Shown in pieces: positions 57,440-64,000 of a stretch of DNA of 64,000 nucleotides. Within the stretch, counting starts at the first letter, position 1. Each line of letters opens with the position of its first letter. The position numbers and the translations under genes are program-made. The notes beneath the pieces are model-generated. The model saw nothing but the letters and a program-made list of their open reading frames with translations. It was not told the origin of the DNA and made no database searches. The stretch comes from Henckelia pumila (taxonomy: Eukaryota; Streptophyta; Magnoliopsida; Lamiales; Gesneriaceae), in the NCBI RefSeq assembly GCF_033568475.1, contig NC_133121.1:5022001-5086000 (forward strand), written 5' to 3'.

Positions 57440-58330
57440 TTCTCTTGTGAACCACATAATTTTGAAGAGGCCGTGAAAAAATAAATCTGGCAAAAAGCCA
57501 TGAATGATGAAATGACCACTATTCTGAAAATCAAACCTGGAGCTTGATTGATCTCCCAAAAAATAAAGATGTGGTCGGATTAAAGTGGATCTACAAAAAC
57601 AAATTTAATGAAGATGGATCAATCCAAAAACACAAAGCCCGACTTGTTGCAAAATGCTACTTACAACAGCCTGAGATTGATTTTAATGAAACATTTGCAC
57701 CTGTTGCAAGAATGGAAACAATTCGTATTGTACTTGCTATTGCTACATAGAAGGAACTACCAGTCTATCAACTTGATGTCAAATCATTTTTTCTAAATGG
57801 AGAATTGTAAGAAAAAGTCTATGTAGAACAACCACATGACTGCGTAGTGAAAGACAAAGAAAACATGGTTTATCGTCTCCACAAAGCACTTTATGGCTTG
57901 AAACAAGCACCTCGGGCATGGAATAGTAAAATCGACAGTTACTTCATCAACAATGGATTCTATTGAAGCCCAAGTGAGCCATCTCTTTATGTCAAAAAAG
58001 AAGGTACAAATGAATTTTTGATCGTGTGCCTTTATGTTGATGATTTGATATATACTGGCATTAATCATGTGATGCTAGAGAAATTCAAAAATGCCATGAT
58101 GAAAGAATATGAGATGACAGATCTGGGCCTTATGAAATATTTCTTGGCATTCAAGTGCGACAAAAGAAAGGAGAAATATTTATTTTTCAAGAAAAATATA
58201 CAGAAAATTTTCTGAAAACATTCAATATGTCTATGTGTAATCCTGTCACAACTCCAATGGCCTTAAATGAAAATTGCAGCAAAATAACGGAGAAAAAAGG
58301 CCAACGCAACAATTTATCGAAGTTTAGTGG
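57440..58330 (+). pseudogene. copia reverse transcriptase, broken
   Basis: [57 protein letters not shown], then after a stop YQLDVKSFFLNGEL, another stop, [32 protein letters not shown] and the catalytic CLYVDDLIYTG (58024-58056). These are the standard copia RT blocks in order. Three in-frame stops and a frameshift near 58190-58320 inactivate it. Confidence 0.9.
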
Positions 58331-58968
58331 GTTCATTAATGTACCTCACTAACAGCAGACCAGATATTGTTCACTCTGTGAACATGATATCCAGATTCAT
58401 GAGTGACCCAAGTCAAATTCATTTTTCCGCTGCCAAAAGAATACTACGATATTTGCAAGGAACAAAAAATCATGGTATAAAATATACCAAAAAAGATGAA
58501 AATAACCTAATTGGCTACACTGACAGTGACTGGGCTGGATCAAATGATGACAGGAAAAACATATCTGGATATGTATTCTGTATTGGTACAAAACCAATTT
58601 CTTGGTCTTCTAAAAAACAAAAAAAAGTTGCACTTTCATCTGCCGAAGCAGAATATATTGCTGCTACTGAAGCTGCTTGTGAAGCAATCTGGCTACGAAG
58701 AATTTTGAAAAATTTACAAGAAGAATCAAAAAGACCTACAAAAATATTCCGTGACAAAATATGCTATTGTTATGACAAAAAATCCAGTTTTTAATGCCAG
58801 ATCAAAGCACATAGAACTTCGTCACCATTTCATCAGGAATCTCATCAATGAAGGAGAAATTCAGCTAACTTTTGTTAGTACTGGAGAACAAATAGCAGAT
58901 CCATTCACAAAGCTAGTATCCTCAGAAAAATTGAATCATCTCAAGCATCGTGTATGCATTACAAAATA
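58327..58968 (+). pseudogene. copia RNase H
   Basis: Two frames. 58327-58794 contains MGSLMYLTNSRPDIVHSVNM, HFSAAKRILRYLQGTKNHGI, GYTDSDWAGSNDDRKNISGY and KKVALSSAEAEYIAATEAAC. After a shift around 58750, 58751-58969 continues with NPVFNARSKHIELRHHFIRN and EQIADPFTKLVSSEKLNHLK, the copia C-terminus. The catalytic Asp of YTDSDWAG and Glu of SSAEAEY are present. The CDNQSA block before NPVF is degraded at the frameshift. Confidence 0.9.
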
Positions 58969-58976
58969 AGGAGGAG

Positions 58977-59437
58977 TGTAAAATATTATTAATTTGTAAT
59001 GTCGTGACATGCAATTATTAGTAATTGTTGATAGGTTAAAATGCACATGCATATATTTTGAATTTGTCAATAAAGACGGGTCGTAGTAGTATTCAAAATA
59101 TGTAAGCATTCTATTCATTTGTCTTTTGTATTAATTGTTCACGTTGTCAAAATTGGAAACCATCACATGCATTGTATTCAAAAGTTAGTGTTCAAAGTCA
59201 AGGCTAATTAATAGCTTGCGTGATCATGTTTGTATTGTATATTTTAAAATCACTGCCCTATACAATGCAATGAGATGAAATGAAAGAAATACAATTCATT
59301 TTCATCATTTTCCTCTCGTACTTAATTTGCTCAGCATAAGTCTTAATTTGCTCAGTATTCATATTAAACATAAAAAGCCTCCAACATCTTATCATAATTG
59401 TTCATTAAAATCCTTGCATACCAATATATATCCAACA
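58977..59437 (+). repeat. 3' LTR of the copia element (461 bp)
   Basis: It begins TGTAAAATATTATTAATTTG after AAGGAGGAG and ends ATATATATCCAACA. It matches the split 5' LTR, with substitutions and short indels scattered through it. Confidence 0.88.
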
Positions 59438-59828
59438 GAAATATTGCTTCCTCAGAAGAGTTTTATGGCATCTGAAATGAGTGCGAGACTCCAAGCAAAA
59501 GAAAAAGGTACTAGTACTACGTTATTTTGTCTTTCTCTACGAAACAAGCCCATCTGATTCCACTGTTCGAGAAGTAATTAAGAGAACACTTAATTTGAGA
59601 CCTGATTAGGACCACTGCTGAATGAACAAAAGGTATCAGAAAATCCCAAAGACTCACAACCACAACTAATACTGATATGTGTTATTAGAAGTTAAATGAA
59701 ACTTACATAAGATGCAATCTTCTTAGTTCTTACACCATGGTTATGTAAGGTGGATTGACAAAACAAGGATCGGGAAAGACTGAAATTAAAGTTTTAGAAG
59801 AACAGATTCACTAGAGGACCGCCTGTAA
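59438..59828. other. spacer, no gene recognised
   Basis: Short ORFs only. It is not part of the copia LTR. Confidence 0.35.
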
Positions 59829-61260
59829 TTGATCCACGAGTATATATATCAAGATTTTGCCTACAACAAGATTTTGATGTTTTCCAAAAAAGATTTCGAT
59901 GACTGGAAGATCAGAATGCAGTCTCATTTAGCTGCACAGGACAATGACATGTGGTATGTAATCATGGATGATCCTATCACTATAACAAAAGCCAATAATG
60001 TTGTTGCCATTAACATTTGTGCTCCTCAGATAATCGAAAATCCAAGTGAATCGATGGCTGATTAAAAGAAGAAAGCGAATCTGAACAACATGGCCAAATA
60101 TATTTTGTACAAAACTCTTGATAAAAATACATTTAGCAAGATCAAGATGTGCAAAAAAACAAAAGAAATCTGGGAGAAATTGATTCAGCTATTTGAAAGG
60201 AATGAACAAACCAAAAATTTTTTTTTTTTTAGCATTCACTCATAAGTTTGACAAAATTAAGACGAAGACTCAAGAGTCTATGTCTGAATTTGATGAATGT
60301 GTAAGCAACGTCATCATTGAGTTGAAAGCACTGGGAAAAATCTATCCAAACAAAGAATTCATTTTGAAAGTAATGCGAGTACTGCCCAAAGAATGTGATG
60401 TTAAAACAATGGCAATGAGAGAATCAAAGAATCTCAACAAAATCGAAATCTCTTTGCTGATTTGAAAGCTTATGATTTTGAATTTCAAAGCAAAGAAACT
60501 GATCAACCAATCAGTACTCACTCAAGCACTTGCATCCATGAGATTGGAAACATCATTCTTAGTTGAGAAGACAGTCGAGCAATGAATCAATGATGTCATG
60601 TCATTATTTGTGAAGAAATTCGGGAAGTTTTGAAGAAGAATGAAGGAATCTTTTCTACCAGCAACTAATCCAACAATCCATATCAGAAGAAGGAGTCAGT
60701 TGAGGACTCAGGAGCTTGCTACAACTGTGGCAAGACTGATCATTTTATTGCCGATTGCAGGAAGCCAAAGAAGGATGACAAAAATACAGTAGAGAAGGAC
60801 AAAAAACCAGCTAAGAGGAGAAGGAAAACCAAAGATGACAAAAGGACCCATAAGAAAAAAACATCATGAAGTTCTCGTAGCTGAGGATAGCAAAGAAAAA
60901 TGGGCAGAACTCCTGAGAGTCAGAATGCTCTACTGGTTATGAACCATCAACAAGTGAATAGGTATTCAACGCTAGTTCAAAAAACTTTACACAACAAGAT
61001 TTGATCATTCCACTGCATGAAATAATAAATGAGCACCAAAGACTTTCTTTATCACTTGATGAGGTGAAGGCAAAGCACCATGATCTGCAAGACACCTCGA
61101 ATGAGCCCAGTTTGGAACAGTCAGTCAAGAAGATTAGTCTTAAAGCAGATATTTCCAAAGTCAAAACTAAGAATGATAAAGTACAGGCTGATTACCAAAA
61201 AATTATCAATGAGAATAAAAGGTTAACTGATTTGGTAAAAACATAGAACAATTCGTCGGT
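59829..61260 (+). pseudogene. copia-like gag remnant with zinc knuckle and coiled-coil tail
   Basis: The frames carry FSKKDFDDWKIRMQSHLAAQ (gag N-terminal pattern), then after a stop ANLNNMAKYILYKTLDKNTF and TKEIWEKLIQLFE. An extended T-run near 60220 disrupts the next frame, which resumes with THKFDKIKTKTQESMSEFDE and EFILKVMRVLPKECDVKTMA, a UBN2-type gag core. At about 60715 ACYNCGKTDHFIADCRKPKK is an intact CCHC zinc knuckle. A coiled-coil-like stretch follows (61001-61246, HQRLSLSLDEVKAKHHDLQD and NENKRLTDLVKT), which accompanies this gag type in some plant elements. No protease or pol follows: gypsy sequence begins near 61285. A truncated, dead element. Confidence 0.75.
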
Positions 61261-61628
61261 GACCCTCACTGAGTTTAATGAGATTAAATATCATCCACGT
61301 GCTGCTAATCTTACTGATGATGCTTTGAGTCGCAAGGTGCGAGTATCTGTACTTCAGACTTGTCTTAACTATCGCACAATTCAGGATTGTTGTTCTTCAT
61401 GATTTACCTTTAAGCACAAGAAGGGGATGTGGAGTATCCAGCTTTGTTTTCTCAGATTTGGGATGCTTAGATGTCTGATCCTAATAATCAGCGATTGGCT
61501 AGGTTAGCCAACCTTGATAGTAAGTCTGGTTTCCACTATCAGTTAGATTGTTTTATGTGTTTATCCTGCCGTATGTTGTTAACTGAGGATGAAGCTTTGA
61601 GAGAGGAGATTACATCTCAATCACATCG

Positions 61629-63181
61629 ACCGCTTAATTTTGTGTTTACTAGAAAGTGCACTAGGTCAAGTAATAGTAAAGTGGACAGAGAGTCCAACTA
61701 TCGATCCCACAGGGATTGCAGTCAATTCTCAAGAATTAATTATTTAGCTTAATCTAGAAAAAATCATAAAAAACAATTTGATTTAAATAAAATAAGAATT
61801 TATAAATAAAAATTTCTTAAGAAATAAGAATTAAAATACTTGAAAATAAATTTAATTAAAACGAGACAACCAAGACACACGCAGGTACCGAACAAATCAT
61901 GTAACATGTAGCCGATTCAGGACTCGGATTTAATCTTAAATTACGAGAATTCTCCTAACTTGTTCAAAGGACTATTTCTAGAACAATCAAATCTATTCAA
62001 ATATTGATGAACTAATCTTTCATAATTTTAATCAAATTTGAATGCATTAAATATTTGTGAAAATTCAGTTTACACCTAAACAGCACACTGAAACCAAATT
62101 CTATTTCTAGTCGGTTTTACCATGTGTTGATTATCAAAGTGATCAAAATCAATTCCTCCTCTGTCGACTTGGAATCGATTAACATGCAAGCAAAAAGTTG
62201 ATCAGACTATTCAAAAGACAAATATAAATCTGACAATCAATAAAATAAAATCAACTCTGAAAAATCTCAAACAAACATCCAAGTTTTCTACATAAATTTG
62301 TTTGGCCCAATCACGCCGTCTTGGTTGAAAAAAAACTACTCAATAATTGAAACTAGAATTCAAAAATAAAATAAAAAGAAAGAACAAAAGAAAAAAAAGC
62401 GAAGAAATCTTCTCTGCTCCCAGCCTCCGCCTTGCGTCTGCGTTATGCGTGTTGGAACACCCCTTCTCACGTCTGAATAAGTCCCTTAAATATGAGTTTA
62501 AAAAGCCCATGAAAAATAGCCCGTAAAATAAGACTTTTTAATTTTCGAAATTCTGATTTTTTCTGATTCCCGACATCTCGCTCGAGCGAGCACAACCTCT
62601 CGCTTGAGCGAGAGACTCTCTGTTCCGAGGATTTCTGTTCCGTCTCGCTCGCTCGAGCGAGAACAAGATCTCGCTCGAGCGAGCATGTTTCTGCCCAAAA
62701 AACACACGCACAGACTTCCTTGCGCCCTTCCTTAGCGCGTTAGCACTCTTCCAAGTGCCAAAATCCTTCTTCTAAGCGCGTTAGCACTCTTCCTAGTGCC
62801 AAACTCAAGTGCAATCGCGCTACAACACTCACCATCAGCGCAACTTTCAACCTTCTCCGAGCGATAAATTTGAAAAATTCATATACTGAGTTCTAGCCGT
62901 TGGATTGACCTGAAATTTGGACAGCAGCTTTAAAACATCTTGAAATTTATTGTGAACAGTGAAGATCGGATTTGGTGCTTTCAAAAATTAAATATTATTT
63001 TTAGATCAAGGCTGCTCCGTAATTAACTCTTCAAAAAATCTATTTTCCTACAAAATTAACCGGGAGAGTGAAATACACATACATGAACTAAAACACATAA
63101 AAACAAATAAAAACAATATGAATACACACAAAAATATATATAAAAATATCACAAACTAATGCATATAAAATTCACTTATCA
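61629..63181 (-). mobile_element. LTR-like insertion, probably Athila-type solo LTR (1553 bp)
   Basis: It splits the gypsy integrase inside SQSHR. The 7-bp sequence CACATCG is present on both sides (61622-61628 and 63182-63188), consistent with a target duplication. On the minus strand it starts TGATAAGTGAATT and, near the other end, has TTGACCTAGTGCACTTTCT, parallel to the Athila LTR end near 1204. A CG-rich palindrome block lies at 62575-62690. The left edge does not give a clean CA, so the exact border may be off by about 12 bp. Confidence 0.65.
62575..62690. repeat. CTCGCTCGAGCGAG palindrome array
   Basis: Four near-perfect palindromes of the CTCGCTCGAGCGAG type lie in about 115 bp, in the middle of the LTR-like insert. 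Compare 8095-8275 and 5390-5435. Confidence 0.75.
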
Positions 63182-64000
63182 CACATCGTACCAAGTTGAG
63201 TGTTCACTCAGGGAGCAATAAGATATACAAAGATTTGTGAACTCGGTTTTGGTGGAAAGGGATGAAGTGCAGTGTGTACCAGTATGTTTCTAGATGTCTG
63301 GTGTATCAATAGGTTAAGGCAGAACATCGAAGATCTGAAAATTTCTTTATAGTTTACCAATACCTGAGTGGAAATGGGATTTTATCACGATAGATTTTGT
63401 GACCCATTTGCCAGTGTCATCGAGAAATTGTGATGCTATATGGGTTGTGGTAGATCAACTCCCCAAGTCAGCATATTTTTTCGTATAGCCGAGATTACAC
63501 TTTTGATCGGTTGGTGCGATTGTACGTACATTTAGGAGATTGTACGATTCCATGGAGTACATGTGAGTATTGTCAATGATAGAAACCCCATGTTTACTTC
63601 TAGATTCTGGGGGAGTTTTTAGCGTGCTTTGGGCATTACTCTCAGTTTGAGTACAATGTATCACCCACAGATGGGTAGACAGAGCGTACTATCCATACTT
63701 TTGAGGATATTTTACGAGCTTGTACTATGGATTTTGGTCCAGCTTCGCAAGATCATTTATAATTGATTGAATTTGATTACAACAACATTTATCATCGCAA
63801 TATTGGTATGGAACCATTTGAAGCATTGTACGGGTGACAATTTCGTACTCCATTGTTCTGGAAAGAAGTTGGGGAACGATAGGTAGAAGGACCAGAGTTA
63901 GTTCAACATGCTATTTATATAGTTGATCAGATCAAGAAACATATTAGAATTGCACAGGATCAGAAGGCCAGGTATTCTAATACAAAGCGTAGACCTTTTC

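Larger units (their letters stand above)
54004..59437 (+). mobile_element. Ty1/copia retrotransposon with both LTRs, decayed
   Basis: LTRs are 54004-54911 (enlarged by a MITE) and 58977-59437. The flanks GAAAG (53999-54003) and GAAAT (59438-59442) fit a 5-bp duplication with one change. A tRNA-Met primer-binding site follows the 5' LTR and a GGAGGAG purine tract precedes the 3' LTR. The domain order gag, protease, integrase, reverse transcriptase, RNase H is that of copia. Many stops and frameshifts make it inactive. Confidence 0.9.
61285..64000 (+). pseudogene. gypsy pol (RNase H end and integrase), interrupted, continues past window
   Basis: It opens IKYHPRAANLTDDALSRKVR, the linker after RNase H (usual YHPGKANVVADALSRK). 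Next comes RLARLANLDSKSGFHYQLDC, then LTEDEALREEITSQSHR (61628). After the LTR-like insert (61629-63181) it resumes with HRTKLSVHSGSNKIYKDL, WWKGMKCSVYQYVSRCL, then WKWDFITIDFVTHLPVSSRN (core Asp), CDAIWVVVDQLPKSAYF, SIVNDRNPMFTSRFW (usual SDRDPRF, second Asp changed) and MYHPQMGRQS. Many frameshifts and stops. The order and motifs fit a chromovirus-type gypsy element. Confidence 0.82.

Overview
The window reads as nuclear DNA of a flowering plant, most likely a eudicot. It is AT-rich, has GT-AG introns, and is dominated by nested Ty3/gypsy and Ty1/copia LTR retrotransposons plus hAT-like MITEs, a CACTA transposon and a tRNA-derived SINE. No bacterial operon, CRISPR array or prophage was seen. 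The style of the gag and chromodomain sequences resembles Lamiales repeats, but that is only an impression.

Layout. 1-31449 is a stack of retroelements. An Athila-like gypsy element on the minus strand (3' LTR 1204-5707, polypurine tract, env-position ORF 7041-8013, pol remnant 21728-23546) was split by a Tekay-type chromovirus (8014-21727, minus strand). That chromovirus carries two solo LTRs inside its own coding region (11309-14125 and 17422-19308), both with 5-bp target-site duplications. Another large solo LTR (1548-4701) sits inside the Athila LTR. From 23547 to 30841 follow a chromovirus tail, a truncated copia 3' end, another large LTR fragment, a degenerate minisatellite of about 57-bp units, a solo LTR and a hAT-like MITE. 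31450-36804 is a fairly young, internally decayed Tat-like gypsy element with about 2% LTR divergence.

Gene-bearing part. 37252-37923 (minus) is an intact intronless group IX ERF transcription factor gene. 39131-39640 holds three clean exons of a complex I NDUFA9-like gene, cut off on both sides. 42041-45594 is a hAT-like MITE containing a non-autonomous CACTA element that seems to carry exon-like pieces of an unidentified gene. 47022-49585 (plus) is the most unusual locus: nine exon-like blocks, all with compatible splice phases and no internal stop. They join a papain-like cysteine peptidase domain with a recognisable Cys/His/Asn triad to a truncated piece of callose synthase.

50178-64000 is again repeat-rich: a SINE with a target-site duplication, an (AAT)n microsatellite, a decayed copia element with both LTRs (54004-59437, a MITE in its 5' LTR), a second copia-like gag remnant (59829-61260), and a plus-strand gypsy pol pseudogene that runs off the window and is interrupted by an LTR-like insert (61629-63181).

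Only the ERF gene and perhaps the chimeric locus look like candidates for host function. Everything else is mobile DNA or its debris. The identifications come from reading motifs in the sequence; no database was searched.
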